Source of the DNA: an uncultured Eubacteriales bacterium
Lineage (GTDB): Bacteria > Bacillota > Clostridia > Peptostreptococcales > Anaerovoracaceae
Length of the DNA: 8,617 bases
NCBI GenBank assembly: GCA_905206455.1
Contig: CAJLHL010000094.1
Coordinates: 1-8,617 of the forward strand
Reading direction: 5' to 3'
This document shows positions 1-5,290 of the stretch, piece by piece. A model generated the notes under the pieces. The model made no database searches and was not told the DNA's origin. It was given only the letters and a program-made list of their open reading frames with translations. Positions within the stretch are counted from its first letter, which is position 1. The number at the start of each line of letters is the position of its first letter. The position numbers were made by a program, and so were the translations under genes.

Positions 1-94
1 CTAAAATTTCCAGCCTCTGTTTCGTGATCCTGCATCCGTTTTCTTTCAGTTTCTGAATGATTCTCTCTCTTTCCTTCTCCACTTCTCTTTCCAC
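1..94 (-). CDS. Fur-family metalloregulator, N-terminal fragment
   Basis: The GTG start at 94-92 follows a perfect AGGAGG at 107-102 with 7 nt spacing. The 31 codons in the window run off the left edge without a stop. The protein begins with a charged helix (MEREVEKERERIIQKL) and continues KENGCRITKQRLEIL. This matches the start of the Fur/PerR/Zur winged-helix domain, where a helix is followed by a G-x-R-x-T-x-x-R-x-x-(I/L)-(I/L) signature. Metal-binding and dimerisation domains lie outside the window, so iron, zinc, manganese or peroxide sensing cannot be told apart. The promoter and a DtxR-like palindrome upstream point to iron. Another frame starting with ATG at 191 is also open to the edge but has no family resemblance. 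Family assignment rests on about 20 residues. Confidence 0.62.
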   Translation of the reverse strand, partial: MEREVEKERERIIQKLKENGCRITKQRLEIL

Positions 95-101
95 GAAAAA
101 A

Positions 102-107
102 CCTCCT
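102..107 (-). promoter_or_regulatory. RBS deciding the GTG start of the Fur-family gene
   Basis: AGGAGG on the minus strand, 7 nt before the GTG at 94. It favours the GTG over the ATG at 191, which has no comparable site and is in a different frame. Confidence 0.65.
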
Positions 108-178
108 GCCGGATATCCGCCCGCTGCTGCCGTCCCATACCGCCGATGGAAAATGCGGCGCTGTCATCTCTTTGCGGG

Positions 179-197
179 TTAGTTTAGCCATAACTAA
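179..197 (-). promoter_or_regulatory. DtxR/IdeR-like operator palindrome
   Basis: The 19-mer TTAGTTTAGCCATAACTAA has perfect outer arms TTAGTT/AACTAA, or 7 bp when extended to GTTAGTT/AACTAAC at 178-198. It matches 15 of 19 positions of the DtxR/IdeR iron-box consensus TTAGGTTAGSCTAACCTAA as I remember it. It lies immediately downstream of the -10 of the Fur-family gene, over the expected transcription start, the right place for repression. The palindrome is seen directly; the identity of the binding protein is inferred. A MarR-type site is an alternative. Confidence 0.5.
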
Positions 198-204
198 CTA
201 AATC

Positions 205-213
205 AGTATAACA
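205..213 (-). promoter_or_regulatory. Extended -10 promoter of the Fur-family gene
   Basis: Minus-strand TGTTATACT (TGn followed by TATACT, 5 of 6 to TATAAT). No good -35 lies 17 bp upstream, as is common for extended -10 promoters. A/T tracts fill the upstream region (214-262). Transcription would start near 198, giving a leader of about 100 nt before the GTG at 94. Confidence 0.5.
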
Positions 214-276
214 CGCTTTTTTTCGTTTCGATACAGAATTTTTATCAAAAAAGATAAAAAAAGGAAACTTAAGATT

Positions 277-307
277 CAAAAAGAAAAAACCGGCCTGTCG
301 GCCGGTT
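277..307 (-). terminator. Intrinsic terminator after the DUF62 gene
   Basis: A perfect 8-bp GC-rich stem AACCGGCC/GGCCGGTT with loop GACA (minus strand), at 288-307, is followed on the minus strand by a T-rich tract (TTTTTTCTTTTT). It sits 17 bp beyond the stop codon of the gene ending at 325 and marks the end of the minus-strand block. Confidence 0.88.
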
Positions 308-324
308 CCCTTCACTGCGGTCTT

Positions 325-1335
325 TCACTCCGTCATTCGTCTGATAGACACTTTATAATCAGAAAACTCCTCTCCTCTGCGGCACAGAGAAGGAAGACAG
401 CGTTCCGCGAAATGATCCCGATTCAGACTGATGCAGGCCGCCCCTTCGGCGCTGCCGTCATAGAGCACCGGTTCGCCGGGCTTCACGGAAGCGAAAGAGA
501 TTCCGTACCGCATCTTTCCCTCATACAGCAGCGTCCCGCCCTTTCGGACCGATACGTGAAGCAGATCTCCGGGAGAAAGCCCGGCAGAAGACAGCTGTTT
601 CGCGGAAACCGAGAGAGCTGCCCCGCCGAACCGGCGTTCCACATCTGCGATCTCACATTCCACAAATCCTTCTGTCAGCTTCGGCGGATTTTTCACATAC
701 CGCAGGATTTCTTCTTTTCGGTACTCCGGTCCGACGCCCTCTTCGCTGAAATCGATGATCCCGGCCGCCAGCCGGGCGGCGCACCAGGCGAACAGATCTC
801 TTCCGTCAAAGGTGCTTCCTCCGGAAAAAAGTCTTTCTCCGCCGCTTTGCGTCAGAGACGGATCCGATTCCCTCCGCGGTGTCCCGTTCGTCTCTTTCTC
901 ACAGGCTCTGCCCTGTGATTTATTTTTTCCCGTCAGAGGACGGCGCTGTTCCCAGGGCTGAGAGAGAATATCTGCGGAGAGACGGTTTTTGGACGCATCG
1001 ATCTGCCGCACTTCATCGATAAAATCGAAGATTTCCGTCAGCGTTCCGTTATCCGGTGTGACGACATAACTCCCGTTTTTCAGTCGGACCGCGCAGGCGC
1101 GGCGGTCCGTTCCCACACCCGGATCTACCACAGAGACAAATACCGTCTCCGCCGGCCAGAAAGGAATCGTCCGGCGCAGCAGACCGGAGGCCTGACGGAT
1201 ATCAAAAGGACGGATCTCGTGAGTGAGATCATATATTTTCAGTTCCCGGTCCGCCAGTTTCATTGTTCCGTACATAGATGCGGCGTAACCGGAATCCCCG
1301 CCGAAATCGGTCTGCAGAACGATATCCATCTTCAT
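325..1335 (-). CDS. DUF62 protein: divergent SAM hydroxide adenosyltransferase / halogenase superfamily
   Basis: 336 residues, no signal peptide or membrane segment, so cytoplasmic. N-terminal family motifs are intact: QTDFG (8-12), LTHEI (37-41), VVDPGVGTDRRA (69-80) and TPDNGTLT (93-100). Characterised members convert SAM and water to adenosine and methionine; fluorinase and chlorinase relatives use halide instead. In the hydrolases an Asp-Arg-His triad is typical. D71 and R78 are present, but the usual TFHGRD motif reads TFDGRD (175-180), so the His is D177. The C-terminal adenine-binding segment, usually D-x-F-G-N, reads ERRFGGA (233-239). A hydrophilic stretch of about 50 residues (about 124-173, rich in R, K, E, G, S, T) lengthens the loop before TFDGRD. 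The start has AGGAGA 7 nt upstream. It lies 36 nt after the FAH gene, so the two are probably co-transcribed. Fold assignment is firm; activity as a SAM hydrolase is uncertain. Confidence 0.85.
   Translation of the reverse strand: MKMDIVLQTDFGGDSGYAASMYGTMKLADRELKIYDLTHEIRPFDIRQASGLLRRTIPFWPAETVFVSVVDPGVGTDRRACAVRLKNGSYVVTPDNGTLTEIFDFIDEVRQIDASKNRLSADILSQPWEQRRPLTGKNKSQGRACEKETNGTPRRESDPSLTQSGGERLFSGGSTFDGRDLFAWCAARLAAGIIDFSEEGVGPEYRKEEILRYVKNPPKLTEGFVECEIADVERRFGGAALSVSAKQLSSAGLSPGDLLHVSVRKGGTLLYEGKMRYGISFASVKPGEPVLYDGSAEGAACISLNRDHFAERCLPSLCRRGEEFSDYKVSIRRMTE
850..943. repeat. Short direct repeat inside the DUF62 insertion
   Basis: CGTCAGAGACGG (850-861) and CGTCAGAGGACGG (931-943) differ by one inserted G and lie about 81 bp apart, both within the segment encoding the extra hydrophilic loop. 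The similarity is seen directly. It might be a duplication scar, but it is short and could be chance. Confidence 0.3.
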
Positions 1336-1371
1336 CGTTTTTTCTCCTGTCCTTTCTTCCTTCGGATGCTC

Positions 1372-2259
1372 TCATTTTACGATATTGACGATCCGGCCGA
1401 TTTTGTCAATCTCACAGATCACCTCGTCTCCCGGCTTTAAAAAGGCCGGAGGCGTCATTCCCATTCCCACGCCTGCGGGAGTTCCGGTGGCGATAATCGT
1501 ACCCGCTTGAAGCGTCATCCCCGCGGACAGATCTTCGATCGTATCCGCGATATTCTGAATCATATATTTCGTATTGCTGTCCTGACGCTTTTCTCCGTTG
1601 ACGAAACACCGGATACCGAGATTCTGCACGTCATCGATTTCATCTGCGGTAACGATACACGGACCTGTGGGTGCGAATCCGTCCAGACTTTTCCCCAGAT
1701 ACCACTGCTTATGCCGTGTCTGCAGATTTCTGGCGCTGACGTCGTTGACGACGGTATATCCGAAGATATAGTCTTTCGCATCCCGCGCCTTTACACCCCT
1801 GGCGTCTTTTCCGATGATCACGCCCAATTCCGCCTCATAATCCAGACTGTCCACCAGACCCGCATAAGAGGGAATCGGATCGCCCGTCCCGGTCAGACGG
1901 CTGACTCTCTTGGAAAAATAAATCGTATACGGGCGCTGTCCGCCGAAGGCCTCTTCGGAAAAACGGCCCGCTTCTTTGGCATGTTCGTCATAATTAATTC
2001 CCAGACACACCATATCCTGCCTCGGATGTATCACCGGGGCGCAGATCTTCACGCTGCTGAGATCCACAGAAGGAAGGCCCTTTTCCTCTTCGGACAGCCG
2101 TTTCAGTTCCGTCTTCTGCCGCGCAGTCATACGGCAGATCAGGTCGTTCATATCTGAAAAATCATAGCCCAGCGGCTTCAGCAAACAAGCCTGATTCTCT
2201 TTTTTTAAAGATACCGCCAGTTTTTCTTTTCCATCTATTTTCAGAGTATATAATCTCAT
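1372..2259 (-). CDS. Fumarylacetoacetate hydrolase (FAH) family enzyme
   Basis: 295 residues, the usual length for bacterial FAH-family proteins. A small N-terminal region (about 1-75) precedes the catalytic FAH domain. Family signatures are present: GINYDEHAKE (87-96) with the likely catalytic H93, the metal ligands E142 and E144 in DYEAELG and D173 in VVNDVSARNLQ, K190 in GKSLDGFAPTGP, and GTPAGVG (259-265) near the C-terminus. Such enzymes use Mg2+ or Mn2+ to hydrolyse, decarboxylate or isomerise beta-diketo acids: acylpyruvases, oxaloacetate decarboxylases, 2-hydroxyhepta-2,4-diene-1,7-dioate isomerases. The sequence does not tell which, and no aromatic-degradation genes are nearby. AAGGGA lies 9 nt before the ATG. 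It is 98 nt downstream of the decarboxylase and 36 nt upstream of the DUF62 gene, so it probably shares a transcript with the latter. Confidence 0.9.
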   Translation of the reverse strand: MRLYTLKIDGKEKLAVSLKKENQACLLKPLGYDFSDMNDLICRMTARQKTELKRLSEEEKGLPSVDLSSVKICAPVIHPRQDMVCLGINYDEHAKEAGRFSEEAFGGQRPYTIYFSKRVSRLTGTGDPIPSYAGLVDSLDYEAELGVIIGKDARGVKARDAKDYIFGYTVVNDVSARNLQTRHKQWYLGKSLDGFAPTGPCIVTADEIDDVQNLGIRCFVNGEKRQDSNTKYMIQNIADTIEDLSAGMTLQAGTIIATGTPAGVGMGMTPPAFLKPGDEVICEIDKIGRIVNIVK

Positions 2260-2306
2260 GTATCGATTCCCTTCTTCTCTTCACAGCTGCCGTTCCACGG
2301 TAATTT

Positions 2307-2315
2307 ATTGTAACA
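2307..2315 (-). promoter_or_regulatory. Possible extended -10 promoter for the FAH-DUF62 pair
   Basis: Minus-strand TGTTACAAT (TGn plus TACAAT, 5 of 6 to TATAAT) in the AT-rich gap between decarboxylase and FAH genes. A TTGAAA lies too far upstream (26 bp) to serve as a normal -35. It would start transcription about 40 nt before the FAH ATG, so the pair need not depend on readthrough. Confidence 0.33.
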
Positions 2316-2357
2316 TAAAATCCCCGAACACATATATTTTTCAACGAGATCTCCACG

Positions 2358-4802
2358 CTATTTTATGTGTCCGGATGGTCTGACACATAAAATACGGAAG
2401 TAACGTTTTCCCTCCCGCTCAAAGAGTTCCGCGCCGTGAACCGCGCCGCCGTATCCGGGAAATCGGTTCTCAAACTTCTGCAGAAGTTCCAGATACCGGA
2501 ATGCCGCAGAATCCGGCCGTACCAGTTCTCCGCCCATGATCAGCGGAATACCGGGCGGATAAGGCGCGACGACGGAAGCGGCGGTTCGCCCGCCTATATC
2601 CGCCAGTTCCACAAATTCTGCTTCCTTTTTTATAATCCGCTCGTAAGCTTCTGCCGGCGTCAGAACCATCTGCGGAGATTCTTCAAACGCCTGATGCATC
2701 GTCTGCAGAATCCGTGTCTCCCGGAAAAATTCGTGCATTTTCCGGCAGTGATCCGCAAGCCCGATTTCTCCGTATTCCTCCGGCCATGTCTCCGCTAATT
2801 CCGGAAGGATTTCTCTCAGCGGCGTATTTTTTTCGCAGCACCAGCGGAAATGAGCCAAAGCGGCCAGCAGCGCACTCTGTTTCGCCTCGTCGACGCCGAT
2901 AGAATTCAAGATGAGAAAACTGTAGCAGTCGGCCTTTTCGCAGACGATGCCATACTCTGACAGAAAACGGGAAACGATAAGCGCAGGGATTCCGAATTCT
3001 TCTATCGAGCCGTCTTCTGACACCCCCGGCGTGGTAACCGTCAGTTTGACGGGATCCAGCATGACATAATTTTCTTCGATATACTCAAAGCCGTGCCAGT
3101 CGTCTGCTGCGGACAGAATCCAGGGCTCCTGATGAGACGCCAGATAGTCGGTATCGGCGTCTTCAAAAGCGATGTTATCGCCGCCCACAGATACCCGTTT
3201 CGGCTGCCAGACGCCGAAAGCCCAGGAAGATGCGGAAATACCGCAGGACTTTTTCAAATCGCCGGGGTTCGCATCACCCATGACCGCCCGGCAGCTCCGC
3301 GCCAGTTTTTTTCTCAGCTCCACAGCATTGCAGATCGCCTGATGATTCAGCTGATATCCCTGATCCTGCATCATTTTCGTAGCGACGTCTAAAGAGGCGA
3401 TGATACTGTACTGGGGAGAAGTGGAAGCATACATCATATAAGATTCATTAAAAGCTGCGGAAACCGCCTCAAGTTCGCTTCCGTTTCTGATATGAAGCAT
3501 AGAGGCTTGAGACAGAGCTGTCAGCATCTTATGAGTAGACTGAGAACAGAAAATCAGCGGCCGTTTTTTTCTCCGGTCGCCTCTTTCCTCAGCTGACCCG
3601 GCAGTCTCCGGTTCCTGTAGTCCGCGCCGCCCGCAGTTCTCCTCGCGGTCCATCCCGTTCGCCCTCCGGTCCCCGGCCGTTCGTTCCCATTCTTCCCGGA
3701 ACAATCCGTAATGATCCCGGTAAAGAGGATGAAAAGCCGCATAGGCGAACCAGGCTTCGTCGAAGTGGATCCGCAGCACCCGCGGCGGCAGAACGTCTAA
3801 AATCGTTTTGACATTATAACAGAGTCCGTCGTAAGTGGAGTTGGTCAGCGTCATCATACTGATTTCTCCCGGGACAGCGGGCTCTGAAAACTCTCTCAGA
3901 CGCACCGGCCCGATGATACCACGGCTGTTGCGCCGCGGAATCATATACGACGGCCGTGCGCGGGTGCGGATCATGGCGTGGTACAGCGACTTATGACAGT
4001 TGCGGTCCAAAAGAGCCGTATCCGCCGCCTTCACCTGGCTGGACCAGACGATCTGGTTTGCGGTGGAAGTACCGTTGAGCACGTAATACGTTTGATCCGC
4101 TCCGAAGACCCGGGCCGATGTTTTCTCCGCCTCGCCCGCCGCCCCGGAATGATCCAGAAGAGAGCCCAGCTCTGAGACAGAGATGGACAGATCGCTGCGC
4201 AGAGCGTTTTCGCCGTAAAATTTGTAAAAGGCGGCGCCTGCCGGCGATTTCAGAAATCCGGCGCCGCCCATATGCCCAGGCGTATGCCAGGCATATCTGT
4301 ACTTCTGCGCATAGTCCGTCATCCGTCCGAAAAATTTCGGACAGACGGAGTCCAAATATCTCCGTATTCTATCTGCGATACGGCCAGCCAGCGCTTTCGG
4401 TATGCCGGAACTCACACACAGAAATTCATCTATGACGCGCAGCAATTCTTCGGACAGACGGCCGGGCCGCAGATTTTCCGAAAATAAAATCACCGGAATC
4501 TTTTCATTGTTCGCAAAAATTTCCTGCAGTAAAACCGAAAGATCCCGTCGTCCCTCCGCTTCGTCGTAAAACACGATGACACAGCTGAAATCAGCTCTCG
4601 ATTCAAAGATCTGGCGGGCTCTTTCACAGGAATCCGCCTCGATCAGCGAAAATCCGTACTCTTCCTTTAAAATCTCCAGAATCTCTCCGGATCCGTTTCC
4701 CCCGGCCGTCTCCCCGGTCCGCGTTCCGCTGCTTTCCGCATCATTGCCGCGGCAGCCGTCTGAAAAGACGGCGAGAACAGGCCAGTCCTGATTCGATAAC
4801 AT
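2358..4802 (-). CDS. Orn/Lys/Arg decarboxylase, PLP-dependent, fold type I with wing domain
   Basis: 814 residues; bacterial lysine, arginine and ornithine decarboxylases of this class are usually about 710-760. Order: receiver-like wing domain (about 1-150), PLP core (about 160-600), C-terminal domain ending near the stop. Core motifs: AWHTPGH (171-177), LNGTSTAN (242-249), H270 that stacks on PLP, HFDEAW with D348, Schiff-base lysine K425 in QSTHKMLTALSQ, WHGF (569-572), and PYPPGIPL in the C-terminal domain. It decarboxylates a basic amino acid to an amine with CO2 release; lysine, arginine or ornithine cannot be chosen from sequence. Two unusual hydrophilic insertions are present, at about 16-38 in the wing and about 368-415 between DHYGLF and the PLP-lysine motif. 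The start has AGGAGG 6 nt upstream. No antiporter gene is adjacent, unlike acid-resistance operons. The stop lies 98 nt before the FAH gene. Confidence 0.93.
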   Translation of the reverse strand: MLSNQDWPVLAVFSDGCRGNDAESSGTRTGETAGGNGSGEILEILKEEYGFSLIEADSCERARQIFESRADFSCVIVFYDEAEGRRDLSVLLQEIFANNEKIPVILFSENLRPGRLSEELLRVIDEFLCVSSGIPKALAGRIADRIRRYLDSVCPKFFGRMTDYAQKYRYAWHTPGHMGGAGFLKSPAGAAFYKFYGENALRSDLSISVSELGSLLDHSGAAGEAEKTSARVFGADQTYYVLNGTSTANQIVWSSQVKAADTALLDRNCHKSLYHAMIRTRARPSYMIPRRNSRGIIGPVRLREFSEPAVPGEISMMTLTNSTYDGLCYNVKTILDVLPPRVLRIHFDEAWFAYAAFHPLYRDHYGLFREEWERTAGDRRANGMDREENCGRRGLQEPETAGSAEERGDRRKKRPLIFCSQSTHKMLTALSQASMLHIRNGSELEAVSAAFNESYMMYASTSPQYSIIASLDVATKMMQDQGYQLNHQAICNAVELRKKLARSCRAVMGDANPGDLKKSCGISASSWAFGVWQPKRVSVGGDNIAFEDADTDYLASHQEPWILSAADDWHGFEYIEENYVMLDPVKLTVTTPGVSEDGSIEEFGIPALIVSRFLSEYGIVCEKADCYSFLILNSIGVDEAKQSALLAALAHFRWCCEKNTPLREILPELAETWPEEYGEIGLADHCRKMHEFFRETRILQTMHQAFEESPQMVLTPAEAYERIIKKEAEFVELADIGGRTAASVVAPYPPGIPLIMGGELVRPDSAAFRYLELLQKFENRFPGYGGAVHGAELFEREGKRYFRILCVRPSGHIK
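2359..2394. repeat. 13-bp perfect inverted repeat on the decarboxylase stop codon
   Basis: Arms TATTTTATGTGTC (2359-2371) and GACACATAAAATA (2382-2394) are perfectly complementary around a 10-nt loop. The hairpin spans the last eleven codons and most of the TAG stop codon (2358-2360) on the minus strand. No T tract follows on either strand, so it is not a standard intrinsic terminator. It may act as a transcript 3'-end stabiliser or processing site between the decarboxylase and FAH genes, or as a protein-binding palindrome. Confidence 0.7.
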
Positions 4803-4864
4803 ACCGCACCTCCTTTTATTCCAAAAAGAGTATGCCGGGATCTTCCGAAAACTATTCCGGGACC

Positions 4865-5128
4865 TCAGACAGGGTTTCCGAGACTATTGTGCTCCGCCGC
4901 GAGGATCTCCAGTCCGCTCGCCGAAAATTCCACCGCCATTCCCTCTCTTTGAAAAAATTCCCGTACTGCAGCCCGCAGAGGTTCCTCTTTCCCGATACTG
5001 GCACAGACGCCCAGTTCCTGAATCCCCGCTGTCGTCCAGTCTCTGTAATTTATTTTATAAGGAAGATCCCTTTCCCTCAGCTCTGCGTTCAGATGCGCGA
5101 TCTGATTGTATGTAAATCCGCTTTTCAT
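4865..5128 (-). CDS. Small conserved-looking protein of unknown function (87 aa)
   Basis: The ATG at 5128 is preceded by AGGAGG (5138-5143) with 9 nt spacing. A longer in-frame start at 5209 exists but has no comparable RBS. The protein begins MKSGFTYNQIAHLNAELRER, has KINYRDW near 33-39, and ends in a predicted helix (PLRAAVREFFQREGMAVEFS) followed by a strand. No signal peptide, membrane segment or Cys cluster. It looks like a small soluble alpha/beta protein. From memory the helix-YRD-helix-VEF pattern resembles small clostridial hypothetical proteins called RDAC family, but here YRDW replaces the RDAC motif, so this is tentative. It lies between the MocR regulator (162 nt upstream) and the decarboxylase (62 nt downstream), all on one strand, suggesting a role tied to the decarboxylase. 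Confidence 0.72.
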   Translation of the reverse strand: MKSGFTYNQIAHLNAELRERDLPYKINYRDWTTAGIQELGVCASIGKEEPLRAAVREFFQREGMAVEFSASGLEILAAEHNSLGNPV

Positions 5129-5137
5129 CTCGTATCT

Positions 5138-5143
5138 CCTCCT
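5138..5143 (-). promoter_or_regulatory. RBS deciding the start of the 87-aa gene
   Basis: AGGAGG on the minus strand, 9 nt before the ATG at 5128. It selects this start over the in-frame ATG at 5209. Confidence 0.75.
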
Positions 5144-5163
5144 TAAAGTTTCCCGTCCTCCGA

Positions 5164-5194
5164 TAAAAAAGAACGGCTCTGTCTCCTCTGCCGC
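5164..5194 (-). terminator. Weak terminator-like hairpin upstream of the 87-aa gene
   Basis: On the minus strand a short CGGC/GCCG stem (12-nt loop, extendable by one G-U pair) is followed by TTCTTTTTT. The stem is weak, so it may at most attenuate readthrough from the MocR gene. It lies just upstream of the RBS of the small gene. Confidence 0.22.
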
Positions 5195-5219
5195 ACCCGC
5201 GCCCACCAATTGGTCTGCT

Positions 5220-5265
5220 AAAAAAGAGCGCTTTCTGGTCTCATCCCTGCTGCCGCATATCGCTC
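5220..5265 (-). terminator. Weak terminator-like element after the MocR gene
   Basis: On the minus strand GAGCG (5265-5261) can pair with CGCTC (5230-5226) across a loop of about 30 nt, directly followed by TTTTTT. It is placed 25-70 nt past the MocR stop codon, where a terminator is expected, but the 5-bp stem and large loop make it doubtful. Confidence 0.25.
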
Positions 5266-5290
5266 CGAGCCGCCTTCCGAAAAGTCCGTC

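Noticed and set aside
92..191. Alternative minus-strand frame starting with ATG at 191, open to the left edge
   Set aside because: It has no ribosome binding site, its start lies inside the operator palindrome, and its product is unlike any family. The GTG at 94 gives a Fur-like sequence.
412..918. Plus-strand open frame of 168 codons inside the DUF62 gene
   Set aside because: It lies antisense to a gene with clear family motifs, and its translation is Arg/Pro/Ser-rich with no recognisable domain. It is a shadow frame.
1507..2157. Plus-strand open frame of 216 codons opposite the FAH gene
   Set aside because: It is antisense to a well-supported FAH enzyme, has no family resemblance, and shows no strong RBS. 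It is a shadow frame of that gene.
2333..2342. Minus-strand TTGAAA near 2340 as a -35 for the FAH gene
   Set aside because: It is 26 bp from TACAAT, and the hexamer at the correct 17-bp spacing (ATTTTA) is a poor -10, so it does not form a standard promoter.
5205..5214. Perfect 10-bp palindrome ACCAATTGGT between the MocR and 87-aa genes
   Set aside because: Short palindromes of this size occur by chance, and no promoter elements lie at a sensible distance, so operator function is not supported.
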